Notes: generated by a model from the sequence alone, not told the origin. DNA of 64,000 bases from Reticulitermes speratus (GCA_021186555.1 JAJKFL010000042.1:49962980-50026979), one strand, 5' to 3'; counted from the first letter of the stretch, positions 1-12,462 are shown. Numbers and translations are program-made.

Positions 1-439
1 TACGCTGCTCACTGTCCATGTTTAACCGCTCACAACGCCACTCCTCTCTACACACGGCACACCTCCCGTCTGCAGTACCGTCCTCAAACCCCTCAATCAA
101 CAAGTAGCCAATCGAAACCAAACAGACAAACAATGACACTATGTTCAAAACACAAACTTCTGTCCTCGAGGACTAATGCATCGGTCAGCATATCAGGCAA
201 TGACGTCAGCATATCAGGCGACGACGTCTGCAAATCAGGCAATGGCGTATTTACAGTCCAGCAGCCTATATTAAAGGTCCAAACAGGAACACAGACTAAA
301 GGAAAGCTAAGCGCGTGGGACATCTGGTGTACAAAACTGCGGGAAAGTAATTTTCTTTCCAACGCTCCTCGATTTCCGAAAGAGCGTTGATTTTTGGGAG
401 GTTCCCAGGCTTCACCCGTTTGTCTGTCTGGTAAGAGCA
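1..439. other. unassigned sequence left of the 92-bp array
   Basis: I recognise no gene here. The only structure I see is a degenerate direct repeat of about 21 bp, three copies between about 186 and 247, each reading like CAGCATATCAGGCAATGACG. The short overlapping reading frames on both strands show no familiar domain. Confidence 0.5.
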
Positions 440-3400
440 ACATGTAGATGAAGATGAGTATGGAGCATTGGTGGAATGATACTGACAGGGGAAACTGAAG
501 TACTGGGAGAGAAACATTATACAGCGTTGGTGGTAGATGGATGAATGAGTATGGAGCATTGGTGGAATGATACTGACAGGGGAAAACTGAAGTACTGGGA
601 GAGAAACATTATACAGCGTTGGTGGTAGATGTGTGAATGAGTATGGAGCATTGGTGGAATGATACTGACAGGGGAAAACTGAAGTACTGGGAGAGAAACA
701 TTATACAGCGTTGGTGGTAGATGGATGAATGAGTATGGAGCGTTGGTGGAATGATACTGACAGGGGAAAACTGAAGTACTGGGAGAGAAACATTATACAG
801 CGTTGGTGGTAGATGTGTGAATGAGTATGGAGCATTGGTGGAATGATACTGACAGGGGAAAACTGAAGTACTGGGAGAGAAACATTATACAGCGTTGGTG
901 GTAGATGGATGAATGAGTATGGAGCGTTGGTGGAATGATATTGACAGGGGAAAACTGAAGTATTGGGAGATAAACATTATACAGCGTTGGTGGTAGATGA
1001 ATGAATGAGTATGGAGCATTGGTGGAATGATACTGACAGGGGAAAACTGAAGTACTGGGAGAGAAACATTATACAGCGTTGGTGGTAGATGGATGAATGA
1101 GTATGGAGCATTGGCGGAATGATACTGACAGGGGAAAACTGAAGTACTGGGAGAAAAACATTATACAGCGTTGGTGGTAGATGTATGAATGAGTATGGAG
1201 CATTGGTGGAATGATACTGACAGGGGAAAAATGAAGTACTGGGAGAAAAACATTATACAGCGTCGGTGGTAGATGAATGAATGAGTATGGAGCATTGGTG
1301 TAATGATACTGACAGGGGAAAACTGAAGTACTGGGAGAGAAACATTATACAGCGTTGGTGGTAGATGAATGAATGAGTATGAAGCATTGGTGGAATGATA
1401 TTGACAGGGGAAAACTGAAGTACTGGGAGATAAACATTATAGAGCGTTGGTGGTAGATGAATGAATGAGTATGGAGCAATGGTGGAATGACACTGACAGG
1501 GGAAAACTGAAGTACTGGGAGAGAAACATTATACAGCGTTGGTGGTAGATTAATGAATGAGTATGGAGCATTGGTGGATTGATATTGACAGGGGAAAACT
1601 GAAGTACTGGGAGATAAACATTATACAGCGTTGGTGGTAGATGAAGATGAGTATGGAGCATTGGTGGAATGATACTGACAGGGGAAACTGAAGTACTGGG
1701 AGAGAAACATTATACAGCGTTGGTGGTAGATGGATGAATGAGTATGGAGCATTGGTGGAATGATACTGACAGGGGAAAACTGAAGTACTGGGAGAAAAAC
1801 ATTATACAGCGTCGGTGGTAGATGAATGAATGAGTATGGAGCATTGGTGTAATGATACTGACAGGGGAAAACTGAAGTACTGGGAGAGAAACATTATACA
1901 GCGTTGGTGGTAGATGAATGAATGAGTATGGAGCATTGGTGGAATGATACTGATAGGGGAAAACTGAAGTACTGGGAGAGAAACATTATACAGCGTTGGT
2001 GGTAGATGTGTGAATGAGTATGGAGCATTGGTGGAATGATACTGACAGGGGAAAACTGAAGTACTGGGAGAGAAACATTATACAGCGTTGGTGGTAGATG
2101 GATGAATGAGTATGGAGCGTTGGTGGAATGATATTGACAGGGGAAAACTGAAGTACTGGGAGATAAACATTATACAGCGTTGGTGGTAGATGAATGAATG
2201 AGTATGGAGCATTGGTGGAATGATACTGACAGGGGAAAACTGAAGTACTGGGAGAGAAACATTATACAGCGTTGGTGGTAGATGGATGAATGAGTATGGA
2301 GCATTGGCGGAATGATACTGACAGGGGAAAACTGAAGTACTGGGAGAAAAACATTATACAGCGTTGGTGGTAGATGTATGAATGAGTATGGAGCATTGGT
2401 GGAATGATACTGACAGGGGAAAAATGAAGTACTGGGAGAAAAACATTATACAGCGTCGGTGGTAGATGAATGAATGAGTATGGAGCATTGGTGTAATGAT
2501 ACTGACAGGGGTAACTGAAGTACTGGGAGAGAAACATTATACAGCGTTGGTGGTAGATGTATGAATGAGTATGGAGCATTGGTGGAATGATACTGACAGG
2601 GGAAAACTGAAGTACTGGGAGAGAAACATTATACAGCGTTGGTGGTAGATGTATGAATGAGTATGGAGCATTGGTGGAATGATACTGACAGGGGAAACTG
2701 AAGTACTGGGAGAGAAACATTATACAGCGTTGGCTGTAGATGAATGAATGAGTATGGAGCGTTGGTGGAATGATACTAACAGGGGAAACACTAAGTACTG
2801 GGAGAGAAACATTATAGAGCGTTGGTGGTAGATGTATGAATGAGTATGGAGCGTTGGTGGAATGATACTGACAGAGGAAAACTGAAGTACTGGGAGAGAA
2901 ACATTATACAGCGTTGGTGGTAGATGTATGAATGAGTATGGAGCATTGGTGGAATGATACTGACAGGGGAAACTGAAGTACTGGGAGAGAAACATTATAC
3001 AGCGTTGGTGGTAGATGTATGAATGAGTATGGAGCATTGGTGGAATGATACTGACAGGGGAAGACTGAAGTACTGGGAGAGAATCATTATACAGCGTTGG
3101 TGGTAGACGTACGAATGAGTATGGAGCATTGGTGGAATGATACTGACAGGGGAAAACTGAAGTACGGGGAGAGAAACATTATACAGCGTTGGTGGTAGAT
3201 GTATGAATGAGTATGGAGCATTGGTGGAATGATACTGACAGGGGAAAACTGAAGTACTGGGAGAGAAACATTATACAGCGTTGGTGGTAGATGTATGAAT
3301 GAGTATGGAGCATTGGTGGAATGATACTGACAGGGGAAAACTGAAGTACGGGGAGAGAAACATTATACAGCGTTGGTGGTAGATGTATGAATGAGTATGG

Positions 3401-4365
3401 AGCATTGGTGGAATGATACTGACAGGGGGAAACTGAAGTACTGGGAGAGAAACATTATACAGCGTTGGTGGTAGATGTATGAATGAGTATGGAGCATTGG
3501 TGGAATGATACTGACAGGGGAAAACTGAAGTACGGGGAGAGAAACATTATACAGCGTTGGTGGTAGATGTATGAATGAGTATGGAGCATTGGTGGAATGA
3601 TACTGACAGGGGAAAACTGAAGTACTGGGAGAGAAACATTATACAGCGTTGGTGGTGGATGTATGAATGAGTATGGAGCATTGGTGGAATGATACTGACA
3701 GGGGAAAACTGAAGTACTGGGAGAGAAACATTATACAGCGTTGGTGGTAGATGTGTGAATGAGTATGGAGCGTTGGTGGAATGATACTGACAGAGGAAAA
3801 CTGAAGTACTGGGAGAGAAACATTATACAGCGTTGGTGGTAGATGTGTGAATGAGTATGGAGCGTTGGTGGAATGATACTGACAGAGGAAAACTGAAGTA
3901 CTGGGAGAGAAACATTATACAGCGTTGGTGGTAGATGTATGAATGAGTATGGAGCATTGGTGGAATGATACTGACAGGGGAAATCTGAAGTACTGGGAGA
4001 GAAACATTATACAGCGTTGGTGGTGGATGTATGAATGAGTATGGAGCATTGGTGGAATGATACTGACAGGGGAAACTGAAGTACTGGGAGAGAAACATTA
4101 TACAGCGTTGGTGGTAGATGTGTGAATGAGTATGGAGCGTTGGTGGAATAATACTGACAGAGGAAACTGAAGTACTGGGAGAGAAACATTATACAGCGTT
4201 GGTGGTAGATGTGTGAATGAGTATGGAGCGTTGGTGGAATGATACTGACAGGGGAAACTGAAATACTGGGAGAGAAACATTATACAGCGTTGGTGGTAGA
4301 TGTATGAATGAGTATGGAGCGTTGGTTTGAATGATACTGACAGGGGAAACACTAAGTACTGGGAA
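440..4365 (-). repeat. 92-bp tandem array (about 42 units) expanded from a SINE tail
   Basis: About 42 head-to-tail units of 90-92 bp; for example the same word starts at 3181 and 3273. Length varies mainly in an A run (GGGGAAACTG versus GGGGAAAACTG). Read on the minus strand, each unit contains TTTTCCCCTGTCAGTATCAT followed by TCCACC. The same arrangement occurs in the 3' half of the tRNA-derived SINE at 24787-24985. The array joins directly to the head of a minus-strand SINE of that family at 4489, so the array is placed on that strand. The short frames across it encode only the repeat and are not genes. Confidence 0.9.
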
Positions 4366-4489
4366 GAAACCTGTCACACTGCCAATTTGTCCACCACAAA
4401 TTTCACATGGACTGCCCTGGGATCGAACCGGGGCCCCCGTTGTGACAGGCCGGCGTATGACCGCCTGTGCCACGGCACGGCCTGACATG
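4300..4489 (-). mobile_element. tRNA-derived SINE, family 3, head of the 92-bp array
   Basis: On the minus strand a tRNA-like head starts near 4489 and carries a box B (GGTTCGATCCCAGG near 4430). A body with AATTTGTGGTGGACAAATTG and GTGTGACAGG follows. The copy at 24787-24985 on the plus strand has the same order. After the GTGACAGG block the sequence runs without a break into the first unit of the 92-bp array, so this SINE seeded the array. It is not a functional tRNA because the cloverleaf is not maintained. Confidence 0.8.
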
Positions 4490-4785
4490 TAACTGTGCAC
4501 CCTTTACCAATACGTACGGCGGCGCACGGTTCTTACAGCGATGTAAAAGTACGACGGTATAGATTTTGAACAGCATTCGAATCCTCAATCAGTGCTTTCC
4601 CTTACTTACACAGCGCTTATTGTGTCGCTGTCCTGAACACCGCAGCTGTCAGTGCATGTCCCGGTGGATGCAGGCCTTGATCGGTGCAGCGATTAAAGAA
4701 ACACTCTGTACATACTGCGATACTCACAGGGCAAACAACGGGTACTTGTGTTCGTAATTTCACCGTCTTTCATTCTCTGATAGGG
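4490..4785. other. unassigned spacer between two SINEs
   Basis: About 300 bp with no recognisable gene or repeat. A 63-codon frame (4566-4757) has no familiar domain. Confidence 0.4.
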
Positions 4786-5060
4786 GCGCGCGGTGCCGCA
4801 GTTGGTTAAGGCACTACGCTACAAACCGGAAGGTCGCGGGTTCGATTCCCGATGGTGTCATTGGAATTTTGCATTGACATAATCCTTCCGTCCGCACTAT
4901 AGCCCTGGTATCGACTCAGCCTCTAACAGAAATGCGTACCAGGAATATATCCTTGGGGTAAAGGCGGCCGGTGCTTAGGGCTGACAACCTTACCACCTTC
5001 AAATCTAGGAGCCTCAACTTCCTGAAACCTTCAGGGTCTGTCCAGACCTGTACAGGGACA
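4786..5060 (+). mobile_element. tRNA-derived SINE, family 1
   Basis: The head contains an A-box-like CAGTTGGTTAAGGCAC and a clear box B, GGGTTCGATTCCCG, near 4838-4851. The body (CGACTCAGCCTCTAACAG, AAGGCGGCCGGTG, GGGCTGACAACCTTACCACC, GGGTCTGTCCAG) is shared in the same order with the copy at 59026-59310. The two boxes form an internal RNA polymerase III promoter in this class. The 3' border is approximate. Sequence to about 5300 may include a tail or a second repeat. Confidence 0.85.
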
Positions 5061-5504
5061 GCTTTATGTAGCTTGATTCCCTGACATCCACACACTGCAG
5101 TTGATACAGCGTTCTACAAAGCAGCTCATATCGTCTACTGTGAGGCTGCCTACACGCAACATTGCCCATCACGGCCACGTTAAATGTTTGATGGCGGAAG
5201 CTTAATGGACCCTGACTGGGCCCTGAATTATTGAAAGCACCCTCAGTGAATACGGCAGTCTGTGTGAACGCAGCCCCTCTCTAATAATAAAAGGACGATG
5301 ACAATGATGACAGCTTCACCTCGAAGCCCTTTCGCCAACTGCACTCATCCTTTTGCCCTTTCTCGCAATAAAATATGGACACAGCATGGAGCAGCAGGTA
5401 GCACTTGCGGCTCGGAGAACGTCACAGCAGAAGGACCGTCTGTCCGTCCGCCCAAATGTCCTGCGTTCGAACTGCTCTGCCAACGAGTAATCGTAAATGG
5501 GAGA

Positions 5505-5700
5505 ATACTGAACTACGATGGGGAGTGGGTTGGACTCAGCTGGCTAAGAACTGGGACCAGTGAGGAGTTCCTGTAAACGCGATGATAAACCTTCAAGTTT
5601 AATAGCATGCAGGGCACTTCTTTACCGGCTAAAGCACCTGTCAGCTTCTCAAGTAATCTGGTCCATGTTGTTAGGCATGCTTATTGGAGTGTTCATTACT
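5505..5700 (+). mobile_element. LINE 3' end fragment (ORF2 terminus plus 3' UTR)
   Basis: The segment CTTGTAAACGCG-like to ACCTTCAAGTT (about 5569-5602) aligns with the ORF2 terminus seen on the minus strand at about 26733-26800, whose last residues are MNLRVP then stop. The following GTCAGCTTCTCAAG near 5640 matches the 3' UTR of the same copy. Frame is broken, so this is a dead 5'-truncated insertion. Confidence 0.6.
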
Positions 5701-5751
5701 GATGTTTAATTGTTAATTACATTAGTAATCTGGATGCTATTCCTTTCTTAA

Positions 5752-5838
5752 CCCTCTAAAGCCCAGTGGTTACTGTATGTACCATCAACAGACTGGTTTT
5801 TATAACTGAGACAGAGTGTGTTTACTGCGTATTTGTAT
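5752..5838 (+). repeat. internally deleted single copy of the 114-bp element
   Basis: The head word CCCAGTGGTTACTGTATGTACC is joined within a few bases to the late part of the unit (ACTGGTTTTTATAACTGAGA ... GTGTTTACTGCG). About 120 bp of the element's middle is missing. It lies about 75 bp before the first full array. Confidence 0.7.
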
Positions 5839-5913
5839 ACTGAGTATTTAAAATTTTTCACGTTATTTCTTAGTCTTCAAATAGTTAATGTAGGTAATCG
5901 TATCGGTTTACAT

Positions 5914-7913
5914 TTAAGTCCCAGTGGTTACTATATGTACCACCAGTTTAACATTCAACAATTCTACGTTCTGCCCACACAGTGTATTTATGTGTTTTGT
6001 GTGGATCTCAGAACAAACAGCGATTATTTCACTGTACAGCATTAACTGACTGGTTTGTATAACTGAGACGGAGTGTGTTTACTGCGCGGTACGGACTGTA
6101 TTTATGTGTTTTGTGTGGATCTCAGAACAAACAGCGATTATTTCACTGTACAGCATTAACTGACTGGTTTGTATAACTGAGACGCAGTGTGTTTACTGCG
6201 CGGTGCGGACTGTATTTATGTGTTTTGTGTGGATCTCAGAACAAACAGCGATTATTTCACTGTACAGCATTAACTGACTGGTTTGTATAACTGAGACGCA
6301 GTGTGTTTACTGCGCGGTGCGGACTGTATTTATGTGTTTTGTGTGGATCTCAGAACAAACAGCGATTATTTCACTGTACAGCATTAACTGACTGGTTTGT
6401 ATAACTGAGACGGAGTGTGTTTACTGCGCGGTACGGACTGTATTTATGTGTTTTGTGTGGATCTCAGAACAAACAGCGATTATTTCACTGTACAACATTA
6501 ACTGACTGGTTTGTATAACTGAGACGTAGTGTTTACTGCGCGGTTCGGACTGTATTTATGTGTTTTGTGTGGATCTCAGAACAAACAGCGATTATTTCAC
6601 TGTACAACATTAACTGACTGGTTTGTATAACTGAGACGTAGTGTTTACTGCGCGGTTCGGACTGTATTTATGTGTTTTGTGTGGATCTCAGAACAAACAG
6701 CGATTATTTCACTGTACAGCATTAACTGACTGGTTTGTATAACTGAGACGCAGTGTGTTTACTGCGCGGTGCGGACTGTATTTATGTGTTTTGTGTGGAT
6801 CTCAGAACAAACAGCGATTATTTCACTGTACAGCATTAACTGACTGGTTTGTATAACTGAGACGTAGTGTTTACTGCGCGGTTCGGACTGTATTTATGTG
6901 TTTTGTGTGGATCTCAGAACAAACAGCGATTATTTCACTGTACAGCATTAACTGACTGGTTTGTATAACTGAGACGTAGTGTGTTTACTGCGAGGTACGG
7001 ACTGTATTTATGTGTTTTGTGTGGATCTCAGAACAAACAGCGATTATTTCACTGTACAACATTAACTGACTGGTTTGTATAACTGAGACGTAGTGTTTAC
7101 TGCGCGGTACGGACTGTATTTATGTGTTTTGTGTGGATCTCAGAACAAACAGCGATTATTTCACTGTACAACATTAACTGACTGGTTTGTATAACTGAGA
7201 CGTAGTGTTTACTGCGCGGTACGGACTGTATTTATGTGTTTTGTGTGGATCTCAGAACAAACAGCGATTATTTCACTGTACAGCATTAACTGACTGGTTT
7301 GTATAACTGAGACGGAGTGTGTTTACTGCGCGGTACGGACTGTATTTATGTGTTTTGTGTGGATCTCAGAACAAACAGCGATTATTTCACTGTACAGCAT
7401 TAACTGACTGGTTTGTATAACTGAGACGGAGTGTGTTTACTGCGCGGTACGGACTGTATTTATGTGTTTTGTGTGGATCTCAGAACAAACAGCGATTATT
7501 TCACTGTACAGCATTAACTGACTGGTTTGTATAACTGAGACGGAGTGTGTTTACTGCGCGGTACGGACTGTATTTATGTGTTTTGTGTGGATCTCAGAAC
7601 AAACAGCGATTATTTCACTGTACAGCATTAACTGACTGGTTTGTATAACTGAGACGGAGTGTGTTTACTGCGCGGTACGGACTGTATTTATGTGTTTTGT
7701 GTGGATCTCAGAACAAACAGCGATTATTTCACTGTACAACATTAACTGACTGGTTTGTATAACTGAGACGGAGTGTGTTTACTGCGCGGTACGGACTGTA
7801 TTATGTACAATGTATATTAACACTTTAAAGCCCAGTGGTTACTATATGTACCACCACGTTTAACATTCAACAATTCTACGTTCTGCCCACACAGTGTATT
7901 TAACTCATTGTCT
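5914..7913 (+). repeat. 114-bp satellite array A with head at both ends
   Basis: The array starts at a TTAA (5914-5917) with the head word CCCAGTGGTTACTATATGTACC. About 16 units of 112-114 bp follow, containing GTGTTTACTGCGCGGTAC, TTTGTGTGGATCTCAGAAC and ATTAACTGACTGGTTTGTAT. Private variants include GACGTAGTG and CGGTTCGGAC. Near 7800 the array ends in a short spacer (about ATGTACAATGTATATTAACAC), then a second head runs to 7913. Stops occur in all frames, so it is not coding. Confidence 0.9.
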
Positions 7914-9480
7914 TACTAATGGCAACAAACTGTTCTCTGTGAGGTACGAACCGAATATAAATTATTAAATTCGTTATATTGTGATATGCAAAAAGGACGT
8001 TAACTATATATACCGGGAGGGGACAGGCTGATGCTGTCGTGTCCGGACACACTGGACACTGACACAACTATCTTCAGTGGTGCCATTAGACACGTTCTGT
8101 TGACGTCAGATACACACATAAACTCATCTGAAGCTCTCACAAGTGACTAAGAACCCCGCTACACGCGCACCAAATGTCAGTTCTTCTGCCGCACAGAACC
8201 TTGCTGTGCTATAGCAAAGCTAGATGGTACAAATAAATGCCATGAGAGAAGTGAAATCCACGTTCGGGTATTCTGGGAACAGAAGGAAAGTTTCGACACT
8301 CAAGCTTCATTATCTATGTTGAAAAGTTCGGTTAGCAACGAGGGTCATGTAATATTGAACACAGGTCAGCAAGTGCGACGGAAGGTACAATCTGCAAGTG
8401 GGGTACAGGGTGTTCACAAAAATACCCTGCAACTGCAGGCTTCACAGTAAAGTGACAGAGGCTAGAGGCTGTTCAGTTCCAGGCTCAAATGATGCGATTT
8501 TAATCGCCACCACGTCCAAAAAACCTGCAGCTTAAGTAGCTCAGATTACACAGTGTCGAATTGGATGCCGTCATAGCAAGAAAATAATATATCGATATTT
8601 GCAGGAAGGACTGAGAGAAACCTGGTAAGCTATGTCAGGATACCTTGACGCAAGACAGAGATCTGAACCAGGGACTTCTCGAATATAAAGCAAAAATGCC
8701 GTATCTCTACAATGGGGGGTAATGCGGACAGAGCGTGTATCTGAGGACGTGATTCCATTTAGTGCCGAGTTGTAAAATCCGTGGAGCCATATCTTCACGT
8801 CAACTCATAGCTTGGATCTTTGACAAAGATACAATTATACCTTTCCGGTATAGTTTCACAAATTCCCAAGAAGTGTAATGCACTTCTGACGTCACTGCAC
8901 TAGTTTCAATATACCGTCGTCGAAGAAATAACACTCTTGCACTCACGAACACTCACGAACAGCCATTTCCACGTCCTCATTACTGCAGTCTCTGCCACCT
9001 CCCACGCGACGTTTCAGAGGCTCAAAACAAATGATTCATCACACAGCGTGATCCTTCAGAACCCTAACGCAACCTCACCCGCACGTCGGACGCAGCAATC
9101 GTCCAAGGGGGGCACATTGCACATTGATAGCCACGCCCGCCCACAGCTCACGTATCGATATAAGACTTACACCTATAGACTATGAAGATACAGTCTGTTG
9201 CAACGAGACGTCGTTCAGTGCAGTCAAAATATTGGTACCTTCTGCCAAGCTGCAGGGAGCCACGTGTCACAAACTGTTACACGTGTCACAAACTGTTACT
9301 ATCAAATTCACTGCCATCATTTATAAGACTTTGTACGGTCTACCTTTACCTTTACCTTTACATTAAAATTGTAAGTCTTAAACAGCCATACTGAATTTAT
9401 GTTGTAATAATGGGAAAAATCGAGCGTTCGGACAAAGCAAAAGACAACAACTGAACTTTGAGGAGCCAGTTCCGAAATTT
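7914..9480. other. unassigned intergenic or intronic sequence
   Basis: I see no exon or complete mobile element. Short frames here (75-85 codons at 8571-8798, 8937-9185 and 9124-9366) have no familiar domain. A possible tRNA-like fragment is listed separately. Near 9345-9362 there is a short run of TTTACC repeats. Confidence 0.4.
8590..8720 (-). mobile_element. possible SINE fragment with degenerate box B
   Basis: On the minus strand GTCCCTGGTTCAGATCTC resembles a decayed box B. The same GGTTCAGATCTC word occurs in the fragment at 37660-37885. The borders and the box A are not clear. Confidence 0.35.
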
Positions 9481-9492
9481 GATACACTAAAG

Positions 9493-10012
9493 CAGCGATA
9501 TTCAAACTTTTTTGTTCGCGTACCCCCACATATAATTTCTCTTCAACTTTGTACCCCCAAAGTTGTTGGTGCACAATTCAAGTTATACACAGTCTATAAT
9601 CTACATCTAAAATAAGTTAAATAAATTACATCCAAAATAATGTATTAAATAATAAGTTTTAAATGACAAAAAGGAGAGTCAAGCTATTAAATAACAAATA
9701 TATTATTGTCTATCGTATAAAAATTAATAAAGGAACAAAGGTATTTTAGCAAAGCAAAATTATATGCACTGTGTGGAATAAAATGAAACTAGCCGCCCTG
9801 ATAAGAATCGCATAAAGGAGAGAGAGAGAGAGAGAGAGAGAAATGGCGCTCCCAAATCGCATGTCCTTACGTCCGGTCTCTTGTGGCTAACCCTAAATCT
9901 GGCCCTGATTATTCAGTGTTTATCATCAAATAGTATTTCTTTTATTTTACGTACCCCCTAAGATGTCTTCGCGTACCCTCGGGGGTACGCGTACCCCAGG
10001 TTGAATACCACT
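9493..10012. mobile_element. hAT-like non-autonomous element with target duplication
   Basis: The ends form an imperfect inverted repeat: CAGCGATATTCAAACTT on the left, and on the right the complement reads AGTGGTATTCAACCT. Both sides are flanked by the same 9 bp, ACACTAAAG (9484-9492 and 10013-10021), where hAT elements usually leave 8 bp. Sub-terminal GTACCCC-rich words occur near both ends. There is no transposase; the interior is AT-rich and carries a GA microsatellite (about 9818-9841). Confidence 0.8.
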
Positions 10013-10120
10013 ACACTAAAGGACTCGCAAACACGGAACGAATTTATGTGTGTCTACAGGGAAATGAGCAAATGAAGTCAATAAAATTGGGTCCTACATG
10101 TAAATGACGTAGTTAGTTAT

Positions 10121-10267
10121 ACAGGGTCATTATTTTATCTGACAACTATTGTCATTACTACTCTGCGGCGCGTGTGGGCGGTCGGTTGAGTGGGTTATGT
10201 TAATACGATAAACAAGCCGACAGGGCAGTGGCAACAGACAGCTGTCAAATAAAATAATGACCCTACA
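10121..10267. mobile_element. small inverted-repeat element (MITE-like), copy 1
   Basis: The left arm AGGGTCATTATTTTATCTGA (from 10123) pairs with the right arm ending AAATAAAATAATGACCCT (to 10264), with about 23 of 25 positions complementary. The interior is about 90 bp and non-coding. A diverged relative with the same right arm and interior words (AAACGAGCCGAC-like) lies at 33388-33545. I cannot fix a target duplication. Confidence 0.7.
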
Positions 10268-10640
10268 GCTTAGCCCTTTAAGAACACTGTGTTGTCAACA
10301 CACCGCGCCTGACTCAACACGGGCTTGTAATGAGGCAGAAACTGAATATAAAATTTTGTTTACGTGAACTTGGAGCTTCAAAGGGATAAATAAAATGGCA
10401 AATCGTGTATCGAACTCTGCACGAATCCGCTTTTGTCACTTCCGGTGGATTTGATTACAGCAACAGGCCTGTAGGTGGTTACGTTGCGTTATACGGCTAC
10501 ATTCTGTGTGCTGTGTTGACAGGTTTTAAAATAATTCCTGTGCTCTGCCGATGAACGAAACACAGAAATTGTGCGAAATAACAGATTGTTTGAGAAATAT
10601 CGCATGAAGTTAAAGTATGTGTGACGAAAATATTGACCGT
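10268..10640. other. unassigned sequence before array B
   Basis: About 370 bp with no recognisable coding block or repeat. Confidence 0.4.
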
Positions 10641-11747
10641 TTAAGGCCCAGTGGTCACTATATGTACCGCCATGTTTAACATTCAACAATTCTACGTTCT
10701 GCCCACACAGTGTATTTATGTGTTTTGTGTGGATCTCAGAACAAACAGCGATTATTTCACTGTACAGCATTAACTGACTGGTTTGTATAACTGAGACGGA
10801 GTGTGTTTACTGCGCGGTACGGACTGTATTTATATGTTTTGTGTGGATCTCAGAACAAACAGCGATTATTTCACTGTACAACATTAACTGACTGGTTTGT
10901 ATAACTGAGACGGAGTGTGTTTACTGCGCGGTACGGACTGTATTTATGTGTTTTGTGTGGATCTCAGAACAAACAGCGATTATTTCACTGTACAACATTA
11001 ACTGACTGGTTTGTATAACTAAGACGGAGTGTGTTTACTGCGCGGTACGGACTGTATTTATGTGTTTTGTGTGGATCTCAGAACAAACAGCGATTATTTC
11101 ACTGTACAACATTAACTGACTGGTTTGTATAACTGAGACAGAGTGTGTTTACTGCGCGGTACGAACTGTGTTTATGTGTTTTGTGTGGATCTCAGAACAA
11201 ACAGCGATTATTTCACTGTACAACATTAACTGACTGGTTTGTATAACTGAGACAGAGTGTGTTTACTGCGCGGTACGAACTGTGTTTATGTGTTTTGTGT
11301 GGATCTCAGAACAAACAGCGATTATTTCACTGTACAGCATTAACTGACTGGTTTGTATAACTGAGACAGAGTGTGTTTACTGCGCGGTACGAACTGTGTT
11401 TATGTGTTTTGTGTGGATCTCAGAACAAACAGCGATTATTTCACTGTACAGCATTAACTGACTGGTTTGTATAACTAAGACGGAGTGTGTTTACTGCGCG
11501 GTACGGACTGTATTTATGTGTTTTGTGTGGATCTCAGAACAAACAGCGATTATTTCACTGTACAACATTAACTGACTGGTTTGTATAACTGAGACGGAGT
11601 GTGTTTACTGCGCGGTACGGACTGTATTTATGTGTTTTGTGTGGATCTCAGAACAAACAGCGATTATTTCACTGTACAACATTAACTGACTGGTTTGTAT
11701 AACTGAGATGGAGTGTGTTTACTGCGCGGTACGAACTGAAAGTTTAA
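10641..11747 (+). repeat. 114-bp satellite array B, TTAA at both ends
   Basis: The left end is TTAA (10641-10644) followed by the head GGCCCAGTGGTCACTATATG. About nine units follow. The right end is GCGCGGTACGAACTGAAAGT followed by TTAA (11744-11747). This is the cleanest full element in the window: head, array and tail between two TTAA tetranucleotides. Several middle units share private variants (GAGACAGAGTG with ACGAACTGTGTTTATG), which shows local homogenisation. Confidence 0.9.
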
Positions 11748-12462
11748 GTATAATTCATGTTAGTAGTAGTCTTTAAAGGGCTAATTAACTAAGAAATGGG
11801 TGTGTTTAACTTCATAAGACTGACGAAATTCTAAATTCAAAATGCATCAATTGTTCTAACATTTCTCTAACACGGACCAGAATAAAGTTGCACTGTAAAA
11901 CTTCACTGTAAGCTCACAATGCCAATTTTCGTGGTATTCGGTTGAGAGTTTCGGAGTGGAAGCATACGACCACACGCACTTTGCTTATAGACAACCAACA
12001 TAAACCCCACGAATCGTGATTCAGTGTGGTGACGCAAATGATGAACTGGTTTATGATCGTAGCCTTTATCTTTTGACGATGTGAAGGTAACTGCTACCAA
12101 AATAAACGGCGTCACCTCCCGCCACAACAGCCCCAGACCTCATAAACAGCACTTTTTTCCTCGATTCCTTCGCATTTACACAGAACACGTGGCTGAATGC
12201 GCCCTGCAGTGTAGGTCTGCATTCTGTTGCCCCCTGTAGCTGCGGTCTAACGCCTTGCCGTGTGCAGTCCAGTTCTGTCCGCAAGCAGATCGCACCGTGC
12301 TGAATACTTAATTCGCTTAACTTAAGAGGATTCAGTTTTGCTATCGTGAAAAATGAGAAAGAGGCTGCGGGCTGTTCATAGGGCTTCAGATGAGGATTAG
12401 GAAGGACACTGCACGTCACGTAATTACGTTCAGCAGTGGCACTGTGGTCATGTATATGCAAA
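11748..12462. other. unassigned sequence
   Basis: No gene recognised. The minus-strand frame that spans it is open mainly because it continues into the 39-bp array. Confidence 0.4.

Noticed and set aside
4786..4862. Functional tRNA genes at SINE heads (also 24787, 51217, 59026)
   Set aside because: Boxes A and B are present but the body continues into SINE sequence and the stems do not form a full cloverleaf.
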